A DNA stretch of 64,000 nucleotides from NCBI RefSeq assembly GCF_034497705.1, contig NZ_JAXRUV010000010.1:28912-92911 (forward strand), read 5' to 3'. A model generated the notes under the pieces. It worked only from the letters and a program-made list of their open reading frames with translations. It was not told the origin of the DNA and did no database searches. Source of the DNA: Marinococcus luteus_A. GTDB taxonomy: Bacteria > Bacillota > Bacilli > Bacillales > Marinococcaceae. The translations under genes were made by a program, and so were the position numbers. This document shows positions 1 through 8,016 of the stretch, piece by piece (position 1 is the stretch's first letter; every line of letters starts with the position of its first letter).

Positions 1-47
1 TCCCTTTTATCAGTATCTCATACATACCATGTTTGGAGCCTGCACAC

Positions 48-79
48 AAAAAGACTGCCCTCTGCAGGACAGCCTTTTT
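48..79 (-). terminator. Rho-independent terminator of the broken surface-protein gene
   Basis: On the minus strand an imperfect hairpin with arms of the AAGGCTGTCCT type is followed by a run of T. It lies just downstream of the end of the degraded LPXTG gene. Confidence 0.7.
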
Positions 80-90
80 AAAAATAAATG

Positions 91-932
91 CTACGCTTCT
101 TCGCGACGTCGTTTCGTTACAGCGATTTCTGCCAGAATGAGCGCCATGCTGCCAGCAGCAATCCCCCATGGGCTCACCTTCTGCTCTGAGCCGCCAAGGC
201 CGGTCTGAGGCATTTCTTCCGGTATTGCTTCGTCAGAAGAGCTTTCTTCAAAATTCTCCGGATACTGAGCGACAATCGCGCCGGAAAGACCTTCACTCAC
301 GCCGAACATATGACCGTAAGCTTCGCGTGTATCTCTTCATACGCACTGTCGTACTCTCCCATTGTATAGCTGTCAAAAGCTCCGATTAACTGATCCACGT
401 GCATTTCAAGACCTTCAGAAAGTCCTTCTGCCTCCAGTTCACCCTCGGCAGCCCCTGCCAGGAATTCAGAGAACTCTGTCTAATAGTTGCCGAGGTTGTC
501 GAGTGCTTCCTGCTTTGCTTCCTCGTCCTCCGCTCCTGTTGCTTCCACATAATCAACAAAGTAGCCGATGTGTTCGCTCCACATTTCTTCAAACTGCTCT
601 CCCGCTTCTTCTCCGTAAACGGAGATGATAGTGCTTGTGAGCTCCTGTGTATTTGCTTCTAATGCGGCGGCGGGTTCTTCAAAATCATCTGCTCCGTACG
701 CCCCTTTCTACATCGTCGTTACTGCCAGATAGGCGTGCTCTAAAAAATAGTGGTCCAGCTGGGCCCGCAGGTCTCCGGTCGGGGTGGCTACAGAAGCCAT
801 CATTTCCTCTGACATTTCCATATCGTCGTGGCTATCGTGGCTGTCGGCTGAAGCGATGCCCGGTGCTGCCGGGATAATAACGGCGGCAGATAAGGGCAGA
901 GCTATGGCGGTGCGTTTCCAGTTGATGTACAT
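91..932 (-). pseudogene. Broken LPXTG-type cell-wall-anchored surface protein
   Basis: The reading frame starts at ATG 932 with a signal peptide (MYINWKRTAIALPL followed by a hydrophobic stretch ending in GIASA). It continues as an acidic, helical protein with LRAQLDHYFLEHAYLAVTTM near residue 70. An in-frame TAG follows at about position 710 and a second TAG at about 480. A one-base shift near 320 is needed to reach the C-terminus. That end carries MPQTG, a hydrophobic span and a KRRREEA tail, the layout of a sortase anchor (an LPXTG variant). Reading through the two stops restores a continuous, plausible protein. Both stops are consistent with CAG-to-TAG transitions. The intact gene would encode an exported wall protein of about 280 residues with a His/Asp/Met-rich segment (SHDSHDDMEM) after the signal peptide, possibly metal binding. 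I do not know its function. Assembly error is the main alternative, but three lesions in one gene favour true decay. Confidence 0.75.
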
Positions 933-962
933 GGATGAATCGCCCACTGTATTTGGTTTCAG

Positions 963-993
963 TCAGCTAACGAAATAAATACACGGCTGAATC
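963..993 (-). promoter_or_regulatory. Candidate ECF-sigma promoter of the broken surface gene
   Basis: On the minus strand GATTCA (988-993) is followed 15 bases later by CGTTAGCTGA (963-972), about 30 bases before the start codon. The sigma operon upstream region has GATCCA, a 16-base spacer and CGTAAGCTGA. ECF -10 elements are often CGT-like. The assignment is inferred from only two sites. Confidence 0.35.
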
Positions 994-1070
994 GTATTTC
1001 GTGAATATTCCGTGACTTTTCACTTAATACAATCTCCCAAGCCCCCCTGTATGAAAGCAATTTCTTATAC

Positions 1071-1102
1071 AAAAAAGGACCGGAAATTTCTTCCGGCCCT
1101 TT
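1071..1102 (-). terminator. Terminator of the sigma/anti-sigma operon
   Basis: Minus-strand hairpin AAAGGGCCGGAA / TTCCGGTCCTTT followed by a T run, immediately downstream of the anti-sigma stop codon. Confidence 0.85.
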
Positions 1103-1109
1103 CGTATCT

Positions 1110-1883
1110 TTAGGAAAACGGAGCTTCGAGCACCACTTCACCCTCAGGTGCTTCGTTGTCCGGCTCTGGTTCTCTCGTAATCGCTACGGCGTTCCAATCT
1201 TCGTTCACTGCATCCGATGGGAAGACAAGCGAACCGCTTCCGTCTTCATTGGTGGTAAATGATCCGGCCGGCACCATCTGGTTGCCGTCACCAACCATCC
1301 ACACCTGATAGACTTCACTATTACTAAGATTTTCGAGCCCTTCTACATGCACAGCCATTTCTCCCTGCTGCTCGGTATTAAGAAGCGTCACCCTTCCGCT
1401 TCCCTGGGAGTTTTCTGTAGCGGCAAACTCCTGAGAAGCAATCACTTCGCCTGTTTCCTGGGAAGAATCTTCAAGCTCTGAAAGAGCCGTTTGCATTTCT
1501 CCGAGGTCTCCGGCGAGTTCTTCGCGTTCTTCTGCTGCCTGCTGCCACTGCGTGCCAAAGTAAACGTTAGTACCGATGGAAGCAAGCAGAACAGCGGCCA
1601 GTGCGCCTGCCACAGTGCTCCATTTTCTTTTTGGCTTTGCCGCCGTGATTTTCTCTTCCGGCTCTCTTCCAACGACATGCTCCATGACACGGTTTTTCAT
1701 GCCTGCCGGCGGGTCGTGCGGTTCAATGTGCCGGGGGAGCTCTCCCATAATCGCCTGCATTTCCTCAAGCTCCTGCCTCGTCTCCTCATCCGTTTCGAGC
1801 CAGGCTTCAAACTCCCGCTCTTCTTCTGTGGTCAAAAGACCATTTATATAATCAAACAACCAGTCTTGTTTATTACTCGCCAT
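1110..1883 (-). CDS. Membrane anti-sigma factor, RskA type
   Basis: Predicted to bind and hold inactive the ECF sigma factor encoded just upstream. The N-terminal 70 residues are acidic and helical (YINGLLTTEEEREFEAW), as in anti-sigma domains, but I see no His-Cys zinc motif. A single membrane span lies near residues 88-108. It is followed by a Glu/Gln-rich coiled-coil linker (about 113-145). A C-terminal RskA domain (about 165-255) contains VYQVWMVGDGNQMVPAG and ends in EAPFS. The start is ATG 1883, six bases after GGAGGG. A TTG at 1889 is less well placed. The start overlaps the sigma stop by 11 bp, so translation is probably coupled. In this family regulated proteolysis or redox change releases the sigma factor; the signal here is unknown. 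Length (257 residues) is normal. Confidence 0.88.
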   Translation of the reverse strand: MASNKQDWLFDYINGLLTTEEEREFEAWLETDEETRQELEEMQAIMGELPRHIEPHDPPAGMKNRVMEHVVGREPEEKITAAKPKRKWSTVAGALAAVLLASIGTNVYFGTQWQQAAEEREELAGDLGEMQTALSELEDSSQETGEVIASQEFAATENSQGSGRVTLLNTEQQGEMAVHVEGLENLSNSEVYQVWMVGDGNQMVPAGSFTTNEDGSGSLVFPSDAVNEDWNAVAITREPEPDNEAPEGEVVLEAPFS

Positions 1884-2436
1884 AATCAACCCTCCGTTCC
1901 CTGGAGAGGTGTTCTTTCAATTTCTTTAGGGCGAGCCTGATGCGACCCTTTACAGTACCGAGCGGTATATCGCAGGACTCTGCAATCTTACGCTGGGACC
2001 ACCCCTGAAAATAAAACAGGCGGACAATTTTTTGTTGTTCCTCTGAAAGAAGTGCGATTGCCTGTTCGAGCTCTTCGTTGCTTTCTTTCAGCTCCACCTG
2101 CTCTTCCACCCCTGTCGTTTCCTCTTTTGAATCCCTCGGATCCCATTCCACTTCCGGCTTTCTTCTCCGGATGGCATCAATCGAGGCGTTACGTGTAATC
2201 GTAAGCAGCCAGGACGAAAGCGACCCTTTATCTTTCTGGTAGACGGCGCTTCCCTTCCCCTGCCATATTTTCATAAAAACATCCTGCATGATCTCTTCGG
2301 CTATTTGCTGATCCTTGGTCATTCGGTAGGCGAATGAATAAAGCAGCCGTTCGTAACGATCATACAGAAGCTCGAGCGCTTCTCTGTCGCGCTCGCGTAT
2401 GCGCTCATACAAATCGTTATCCGATAACTTCGACAT
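1873..2436 (-). CDS. ECF RNA polymerase sigma factor, SigK-like
   Basis: Encodes a 187-residue sigma-70 family protein with only regions 2 and 4. Region 2 (about residues 20-90) includes YRMTKDQQIAEEIMQDVFMKIW and a SWLLTITRNASIDAIRRRK segment. Region 4 (about 125-178) has the helix-turn-helix GWSQRKIAESCDIPLGTVK. It starts at ATG 2436 after AAGGAG. The RskA-type partner overlaps its 3' end, the usual sigma/anti-sigma arrangement. Regulation is probably autogenous through the candidate promoter at 2482-2513. Similar factors in Bacillaceae respond to envelope or oxidative stress, but nothing in the sequence tells which signal applies. Confidence 0.92.
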   Translation of the reverse strand: MSKLSDNDLYERIRERDREALELLYDRYERLLYSFAYRMTKDQQIAEEIMQDVFMKIWQGKGSAVYQKDKGSLSSWLLTITRNASIDAIRRRKPEVEWDPRDSKEETTGVEEQVELKESNEELEQAIALLSEEQQKIVRLFYFQGWSQRKIAESCDIPLGTVKGRIRLALKKLKEHLSRERRVDYGE

Positions 2437-2481
2437 AGGTCTTCTCCTTTTTTCAAAATGCGTGGGAAAAGAGGTATGTAC

Positions 2482-2513
2482 TCAGCTTACGCAACGCACC
2501 CCGGTATTGGATC
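2482..2513 (-). promoter_or_regulatory. Candidate autogenous ECF promoter
   Basis: Minus-strand GATCCA (2508-2513), 16-base spacer, CGTAAGCTGA (2482-2491), 45 bases before the sigma start codon. It resembles the site upstream of the broken surface gene at 963-993. This is inference from motif sharing. Confidence 0.35.
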
Positions 2514-2597
2514 TCTTTTCCTCGAAAAAATTTGTGTAATTCTATGGTGTATACATCTCCTTTATCTATCGTAAGCGTTTTTATCGCTTCTGCCAAT

Positions 2598-2621
2598 AAA
2601 AAATCCCGCCTGAGAGGCGGG
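2598..2621 (-). terminator. Terminator of the purine permease gene
   Basis: Minus-strand CCCGCCT-CTC-AGGCGGG hairpin followed by ATTTTTT, directly after the permease stop codon. Confidence 0.9.
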
Positions 2622-2623
2622 GG

Positions 2624-3904
2624 TTACACCATGTAGGTAAATACATAATGAAGGAAAAAGAGAAACGAAATAGCGTACATTACCGGCGAAACGGCCCGCG
2701 GGCTTCCAAGTGCCATCTTCAGCAGCGGATAGGCTATAAAACCAAAGGCAATGCCGTCGGCAATAGAATACGTGAGCGGAATGATTCCGATGACCAGATA
2801 GGCCGGGAACCATTCGGAGGCATCATCAAAGGAAATATGGCGGATTTCCTGCACCATCATCCCGCCAACAATAATCAGAACAGGAGCAATCGCACTTTCA
2901 GGAATAAATCCTAAGAGCGGCGTGAACAGAAGCGCCACCAAAAACAGCAGGCCGGTTACGACCGCCGTCAGTCCTGTTTTTCCTCCCTCTGCCACTCCCG
3001 CAGCACTTTCTGCAGCTGGAATTGTCGGCGACGTGCCGAGAAAGCCGCTGCCAAACGCCGTGATCGCTGCCGCCTGATAGGAACGGCCAAATTTTTCTTT
3101 ACGCTCCAACAGTCCATGTAATAGTCCCATACTTTCAAACACGATGATCATAGTCAGAGAAAATACTGCTGTCCAAAACGGAATAGACGCCCATGCGGAA
3201 AAGTCAGCTGAAGTAAATACCGAGGCATAGGCACCGGTAGTTTCCGCCGCTTCTCCTGTGCTGCCGCTGCTGATGCCAAACAGCCCTGCGGCAATAGAAA
3301 TAACCGCAATGCCAATCAGAAAAGCACCCTTCACTTTGCGGACGACAAGCATCAGCATGATTACAAGGCCAAAAAGCGTCAGCATCGCAGCCGGCTCTGC
3401 CAGATTGCCAAGAGCCACAAAGGTTTCCGCGTCTCCCTGCACGAGTCCGCCCTTTTGCAGGCCGATAAAGGTTAAAAATACTCCGATACCGACTGTAATG
3501 CCCTGCTTGAGCGACAGCGGCACCGCTTTTGCCAGCTTTCCTGCAAGCGGCGTTAACGCCGTTATTAAAAACAGCACGCCTGAAAGAAGGACAATCGCAA
3601 GTCCCTGCTGCCATGTCCAGCCCATTCCAATCACAAGTGTATACGCGAAAAAGGCGTTTACACCCATGCCCGGGGTCAAAATGATTGGGGCATTACCCCA
3701 CAGCCCAATGAGAAGACATCCGAAGGCTGTCACGAGCGCCGTAGCGAGAAGGGCAAATTCGTATGGCATTCCTGTATCAGATAAAATAGCCGGATTGACG
3801 ATTAATATATAAGCAATGGTAAAGAAGGACGTTAAACCTGCTGTCCATTCTTTTTTTACCGTCGTCTGATGGTCCTCCAGCTGAAACAATTTTTTTAGCA
3901 TCAT
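2624..3904 (-). CDS. NCS2/AzgA-family guanine/hypoxanthine permease
   Basis: A 426-residue polytopic membrane protein of the AzgA branch of nucleobase:cation symporters (relatives PbuG, PbuO and E. coli PurP/YjcD). Family signatures are the N-terminal VKKEWTAGLTSFFTIAYILIVNP, TPGMGVNAFFAYT and GFLGTSPTIPAAESAAGVAEG. It should import guanine or hypoxanthine with protons. The start is one of two adjacent ATGs at 3904/3901 behind AAAGGAG. The gene is monocistronic, bounded by its own terminator and preceded by a guanine-type riboswitch. Hence it should be expressed when purines are scarce. The exact base preference cannot be read from sequence, so I give no symbol. Confidence 0.9.
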   Translation of the reverse strand: MMLKKLFQLEDHQTTVKKEWTAGLTSFFTIAYILIVNPAILSDTGMPYEFALLATALVTAFGCLLIGLWGNAPIILTPGMGVNAFFAYTLVIGMGWTWQQGLAIVLLSGVLFLITALTPLAGKLAKAVPLSLKQGITVGIGVFLTFIGLQKGGLVQGDAETFVALGNLAEPAAMLTLFGLVIMLMLVVRKVKGAFLIGIAVISIAAGLFGISSGSTGEAAETTGAYASVFTSADFSAWASIPFWTAVFSLTMIIVFESMGLLHGLLERKEKFGRSYQAAAITAFGSGFLGTSPTIPAAESAAGVAEGGKTGLTAVVTGLLFLVALLFTPLLGFIPESAIAPVLIIVGGMMVQEIRHISFDDASEWFPAYLVIGIIPLTYSIADGIAFGFIAYPLLKMALGSPRAVSPVMYAISFLFFLHYVFTYMV

Positions 3905-3943
3905 TCATTCTCCTTTATCTTCCCGTATATGATTTTTAACCAT

Positions 3944-4043
3944 AAAAAAGTGCCTCCGCGTGAAGGATCACGCAGAGACACGTAGTCGGGAAAATTGGCT
4001 CCCGGTAGAAACATCGAACCCAGTTCGTTCGATTATACGAGTC
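3944..4043 (-). promoter_or_regulatory. Purine (guanine-class) riboswitch with terminator
   Basis: Minus strand. Aptamer at 3977-4043: P1 arms GACTCGTA / TACGTGTC, P2 ATCGAAC / GTTCGAT closing loop GAACTGG, core GTTTCTACCGGG, P3 and the GACTACG junction. The base in the specificity position of GACTACG is C, which is the guanine/hypoxanthine form (U would be adenine). The 3' P1 arm overlaps a terminator, 3944-3981: GTGTCTCTGCGTG / CACGCGGAGGCAC then a T run. It should be an OFF switch that terminates when ligand is bound. Confidence 0.95.
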
Positions 4044-4190
4044 ATCTTTTGTTTGTCAGTTTTTCTTCCAATTATGGAGTATAGCTTCTTCAGACCATTT
4101 CGTCAACTATTATTAACTTCCATTTCTCAATTCGTGTTATTCTAAATGTATAATTCGGACGCCACAGGCGTTACATAAGAGGTGACAGGA

Positions 4191-5081
4191 ATGAACGTAG
4201 TAGCAATTGATATGGACGGCACTCTTCTCCATTCAAAAAAATATATATCTGCACAAAATGCCAAAGCATTAAACCGGATGCGGGCGGAAGGACATAAGCT
4301 TGTCATTGCAACCGGCAGGGGGATTGAAGACGTAGAGCATCTGCTCGAGGATGCCGGTCTGGAAGCTGATGGCATTGTGTCCTTAAATGGAGCCATCGTA
4401 AACCGCGGCCCCTCCATCGTATATGAAAACGTAATGGAAAAGGAAACAGCGCTCCGCGTCGTACAGTCACTTGAAGACTTTGGTGTTTATTTTCATGTTT
4501 ACACGAACAAAGGCATGTTTTACATGCCGAAGGGCTGGCAATATTTTATGGAGGATGCCCATGAGTTCGCAAAAGAAGAGAACGATTATGACAAACGCAT
4601 GGCAGAATTCAAGCGTAAGGAGGAATATAATACGGGGCGCTTCCATATGCATCAGCTCCGCTCACTCGAAGATATTGAGGGGAAAGACGTGCATATTTAC
4701 AAATTTCTGATGCTTTCCCCGCTCGAGGATAAGCTTGCTGCTGTCCGAAGCGCGTGGAAAATCCGCCAGGACGTTTCCATTACGTCCTCAGGCCGGGAGA
4801 ATCTGGAATTTATGCACCCAAATACTGAAAAAGGGGCCGGCCTCCATCACCTGCGCATCCAGGCGGGCTGGGAGGATGCAGTTACGTTTGCAATCGGTGA
4901 CAACTTTAACGATGTATCCATGTTCCGCTACGCCGACACTGCTATCGCTATGGAAAATTCCGAACAGGATGTAAAACTGCTTGCCGATGAAGAGACGAGT
5001 CATAATGATGATCACGGAGTAGCTCAGGCTGTATATGACTACGTGCTTTCTTCCACGAAACGAAAAGCAGAGCCGCGCTAA
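4191..5081 (+). CDS. HAD-superfamily Cof-type sugar phosphatase
   Basis: A 296-residue hydrolase of the Cof/YidA subfamily (HAD class IIB). Motif I is DMDGTLL with nucleophile Asp7. A cap domain occupies roughly residues 85-190. Motif IV is GDNFNDVSMF near residue 235. Family members dephosphorylate sugar phosphates, flavin or pyridoxal phosphates. The substrate is not predictable. The start is ATG 4191, preceded by GAGGTG at suitable distance; an upstream in-frame GTG at 4182 sits inside that ribosome binding site. The gene stands alone and converges on uspA across a shared terminator. Confidence 0.9.
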   Translation: MNVVAIDMDGTLLHSKKYISAQNAKALNRMRAEGHKLVIATGRGIEDVEHLLEDAGLEADGIVSLNGAIVNRGPSIVYENVMEKETALRVVQSLEDFGVYFHVYTNKGMFYMPKGWQYFMEDAHEFAKEENDYDKRMAEFKRKEEYNTGRFHMHQLRSLEDIEGKDVHIYKFLMLSPLEDKLAAVRSAWKIRQDVSITSSGRENLEFMHPNTEKGAGLHHLRIQAGWEDAVTFAIGDNFNDVSMFRYADTAIAMENSEQDVKLLADEETSHNDDHGVAQAVYDYVLSSTKRKAEPR

Positions 5082-5092
5082 AAATATTCAAT

Positions 5093-5140
5093 AAAAAAAC
5101 CGTCTGCTGCGGCTTTTGCCACAGCAGGCGGTTTTATTTT
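5093..5140. terminator. Bidirectional terminator between HAD and uspA genes
   Basis: AAAACCGTCTGCTG / CAGCAGGCGGTTTT hairpin with A run before and T run after, serving two convergent genes. Confidence 0.9.
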
Positions 5141-5559
5141 ACGACAAGCACCGGACATTGTACACGCTTCACCACTTTGTGGCTGACGCTGCCAAGCACC
5201 ATCGTCTGCAGCTGGTTAAGTCCCCGGCTCCCGATCACAAGGCAGTCATACGCTCCGCTATTCGCAAAGGAGACGATGGTCGGCCCTGGTTCACCGTGTT
5301 CAATATGAACCTCATAGGAAATACCTGCTTCTTTCAGGTCGTTTTCGAGATCTTCAAGCTGCTCCCGGCGCTTCATCTGAATAATTTCTTTGTTTCCGTA
5401 ATGCAGCACGTCCGATTTGGACTGATCCTTATCAATAATATAAATGACATCCAAATGCCCGTCCGGCACATTTTTTAATAGCTTCACCGCATGCCCTGAA
5501 GCACGGCGGGCATGGTCGGACCCATCTGCTGCTAGTAACACTTTTTGGTACACAGACAT
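5134..5559 (-). CDS. Universal stress protein, UspA family
   Basis: A 141-residue single UspA domain. It opens with VYQKVLLAADGSDHARRA and ends with the ATP-binding signature GSRGLNQLQTMVLGSVS (G-2x-G-9x-G-S/T) and CPVLVV. This suggests an ATP-binding Usp. The start is ATG 5559 with GGAG six bases upstream; an upstream in-frame codon at 5577 lacks a site. It follows the SulP permease on the same strand with about 40 bp between them. SulP-UspA pairs are common in bacteria, so it may regulate or monitor that transporter. Confidence 0.9.
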   Translation of the reverse strand: MSVYQKVLLAADGSDHARRASGHAVKLLKNVPDGHLDVIYIIDKDQSKSDVLHYGNKEIIQMKRREQLEDLENDLKEAGISYEVHIEHGEPGPTIVSFANSGAYDCLVIGSRGLNQLQTMVLGSVSHKVVKRVQCPVLVVK

Positions 5560-5599
5560 TCCCCTCTCCATTAACAATTCTTTCTCCCGTACTTACTTC

Positions 5600-7051
5600 T
5601 TAATGTCCGGAAGACATTCCTTCAAGCTTGCGCATTAATTCCGAGCTTTCTTCGTTAATGCTTGTAAAGTGTACTTTAGTGCCTTCCTGTTTAAACTTCA
5701 GTCTGACTTTTTCAATCGCTTCGACCGCCGAGTCATCCCAGAGGTGGGTTCGTGATAAATCAATTTCCACTCTATCGAATTTCTCTTTGTAGTCAAAGCT
5801 TTTCACAAAGTCAGTTACTGAAGCGAAAAACAACGGCCCGTCCACATGATACACGCGTGTCGTTTCATCCTTAACCGTTTTACTCACGTGAACCTTTGAA
5901 ATTTTAGCTGCAAAGAAAACAGCACTCAGAATTACACCGGCAACAACTCCGATCGCAAGGTTATGCGTATAAACGACTGTAGCCACCACAACGACCATAA
6001 CTATGGAGTCCGTTTTAGGTGCCTTCGCAAGCATTGGAAGCGATCCCCAGTCGAATGTGCTGATCGATACCATGATCATGACACCCGCAAGTGCTGCCAT
6101 TGGAATCTGAACGACAAGGCCCTGAAGAACCAGGATCAGAAACAGCAGGAATACACCAGCTACAAAAGCAGAAAGTCTACCGCTGCCGCCTGATTTTACG
6201 TTAATCACTGACTGGCCGATCATCGCACAGGAGGCCATGCCGCCGAAGAAGCCAGTAACGACGTTGGAAATCCCCTGTCCACGAGCTTCCTGGTTCTTGT
6301 TACTTTCTGAATCTGTCATATCGTCTACGATGGTCGCAGTCAGCAGCGATTCCAATAAGCCAACCACAGATAACGACAGGGCATACGGCAGAATGATCAT
6401 CAGTGTTTCAAACGTCAGAGGTATATCCGGAAGCAGAAATACAGGGAATGAGCTCGGAAGCGTCCCCATGTCTCCCACTGTACTGGCATTAATACCTCCA
6501 AAGACGGCCACCATGCTCACGATAACGATAGCTACAAGCGTTGAAGGCACAGCCCCGGTAAGCTTTGGAAACAAGTAAATAATGACAAGGGTAACACCAG
6601 CCAGAACGAACGGCCAAAAACCATTCCCCCGGAAATGCTCTATTTGGGCAAGGAAAATTAGAATAGCGAGAGCATTCACGAATCCAACCATTACCGACCT
6701 TGGAATAAACTTCATCCAGCGGGCCAGTCCACTGAAACCAATCAAGAGCTGAATAATTCCAGTTAATATGGTCGTCGCAAGCAGATACTGCAGGCCATGA
6801 TCAGCAACCAGCGTTACCATCAAAAGAGCCATAGCCCCCGTAGCTGCTGAGATCATCCCGGGTCTCCCGCCTACAATTGCAATCATTACCGCCATGCTGA
6901 AAGAAGCATAAAGCCCAACCTGTGGGTCTACGCCGGCAATAATTGAAAAGGCGATTGCCTCCGGTATTAAAGCGAGAGCGACGACAATACCTGCCAGCAC
7001 GTCCCCTTTAATGTTTCCGAGCCACTCCATTTTCAGTTGTGAAAAATTCAA
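5600..7051 (-). CDS. SulP-family anion permease with STAS domain
   Basis: A 483-residue SLC26/SulP transporter. Residues 15-380 hold about 12 hydrophobic segments, including the family stretches GDVLAGIVVALALIPEAIAF and GLYASFSMAVM. A STAS domain occupies the last 95 or so residues, with the anti-sigma-antagonist-like HLWDDSAVEAIEKV. Substrates in the family include sulfate, bicarbonate and dicarboxylates; none can be assigned here. Bicarbonate is attractive in an alkaliphile, but that is a guess. The start is TTG 7051, eight bases after GAGGAG; an in-frame ATG at 7030 has no such site. Confidence 0.88.
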   Translation of the reverse strand: MNFSQLKMEWLGNIKGDVLAGIVVALALIPEAIAFSIIAGVDPQVGLYASFSMAVMIAIVGGRPGMISAATGAMALLMVTLVADHGLQYLLATTILTGIIQLLIGFSGLARWMKFIPRSVMVGFVNALAILIFLAQIEHFRGNGFWPFVLAGVTLVIIYLFPKLTGAVPSTLVAIVIVSMVAVFGGINASTVGDMGTLPSSFPVFLLPDIPLTFETLMIILPYALSLSVVGLLESLLTATIVDDMTDSESNKNQEARGQGISNVVTGFFGGMASCAMIGQSVINVKSGGSGRLSAFVAGVFLLFLILVLQGLVVQIPMAALAGVMIMVSISTFDWGSLPMLAKAPKTDSIVMVVVVATVVYTHNLAIGVVAGVILSAVFFAAKISKVHVSKTVKDETTRVYHVDGPLFFASVTDFVKSFDYKEKFDRVEIDLSRTHLWDDSAVEAIEKVRLKFKQEGTKVHFTSINEESSELMRKLEGMSSGH

Positions 7052-7328
7052 ACTTTTTTCTCCTCTCTTTTTTATACTCTTTATCCTTATTGCATGCGGG
7101 CATTCCGGCCTGTTGCGCGCCTCACATGATTTCTTTTTTCAGGCTTTCATCTGTATGAAAACCAACGTCACGAACCATCAAAGTTTAGCATATCACATCA
7201 ATTTTTCAATAGATCATATGAAAGTTTTTTATGTAAACGCTCTCTCATACCGGGCTTTTTTTCCATTGATTGAAAACCGAAAAACTCGGGAAAACCAATT
7301 AGCGAGATATCTATTAGGAGGAGTAAAT

Positions 7329-7970
7329 ATGTACGGTACTTTTGTTTTTGATGTAGACGGAACACTTATTAATACAGAGGACGCTATTATTAAATCCCTG
7401 AGACGCGCTGTGGAGGAAACTACGGGAGAAGTTATTGAGAACGAAAACCTGCGCCCGCTTCTCGGCATGCCGGAGAAGGACGTTTTAGACCGGCTGGGGC
7501 TGCAGGATGACGAACGCCGCACGGTACAGGAAAAATGGAGCATGTATCTTGAGGACAACCGGTTTTTGATTGATACGTTCCCCGGCATCCAGGAGCTGCT
7601 CGAAGGACTGAACATTCAGGGCTACCAGGTTGGAATCGTCACCTCCAAAACACGCGAGGCGTTTGACCACGAAATGAAACCCTTCGGACTGCAGCAGTTT
7701 GCTTCTTACATTATCAGCGCAGATGACACTACCCACCATAAGCCGTCTCCGGAACCGCTCCGGGCCTTTATGGAAACAAGTGGAGCAGAAGCCTCCAATA
7801 CTATCTATATCGGTGACACCCAGCATGACAGTGAAAGTGCTGAAAAAGCAGGAACCGCTTTTGGTTTAGCCGGCTGGGGAGCGGTTCACCCGGAAAACAC
7901 GTCGCCAACGCTCCGTTTTGAACGTCCCGAAGAAATTTTGGAATATGTTACAAACGCCCCCTCATCCTGA
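7329..7970 (+). CDS. HAD-IA phosphatase, phosphoglycolate-phosphatase/PpaX-like
   Basis: A 213-residue HAD subfamily IA hydrolase. Motif I is FDVDGTLI (Asp8/Asp10). Motif II/III region is IVTSKTREAF near residue 100. Motif IV is GDTQHDSESAEKAG near residue 161. A small helical cap lies between motifs I and II. Relatives act on phosphoglycolate, pyrophosphate or nucleotides. The frame is open far upstream, but AGGAGG just before ATG 7329 decides the start. It is divergent from the SulP gene and ends at a strong terminator. Confidence 0.88.
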   Translation: MYGTFVFDVDGTLINTEDAIIKSLRRAVEETTGEVIENENLRPLLGMPEKDVLDRLGLQDDERRTVQEKWSMYLEDNRFLIDTFPGIQELLEGLNIQGYQVGIVTSKTREAFDHEMKPFGLQQFASYIISADDTTHHKPSPEPLRAFMETSGAEASNTIYIGDTQHDSESAEKAGTAFGLAGWGAVHPENTSPTLRFERPEEILEYVTNAPSS

Positions 7971-7981
7971 TAAATATAGAA

Positions 7982-8016
7982 AGGGCTGCCCGGTCGACCG
8001 GGCAGCCCTGTTTTTA
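7982..8016. terminator. Bidirectional terminator after the HAD phosphatase
   Basis: Perfect GGGCTGCCCGGT / ACCGGGCAGCCC hairpin followed by TGTTTTT, between two convergent genes. Confidence 0.92.

Noticed and set aside
2464..2520. Inverted repeat GGAAAAGAG / CTCTTTTCC upstream of the sigma gene
   Set aside because: Arms 39 bases apart in purine-rich DNA around the ribosome binding and promoter region; likely chance, and no partner regulator.
7011..7328. Upstream extension of the HAD phosphatase frame
   Set aside because: AGGAGG directly before ATG 7329 and motif I at residue 8 fix the start; the extension overlaps the divergent SulP gene start.
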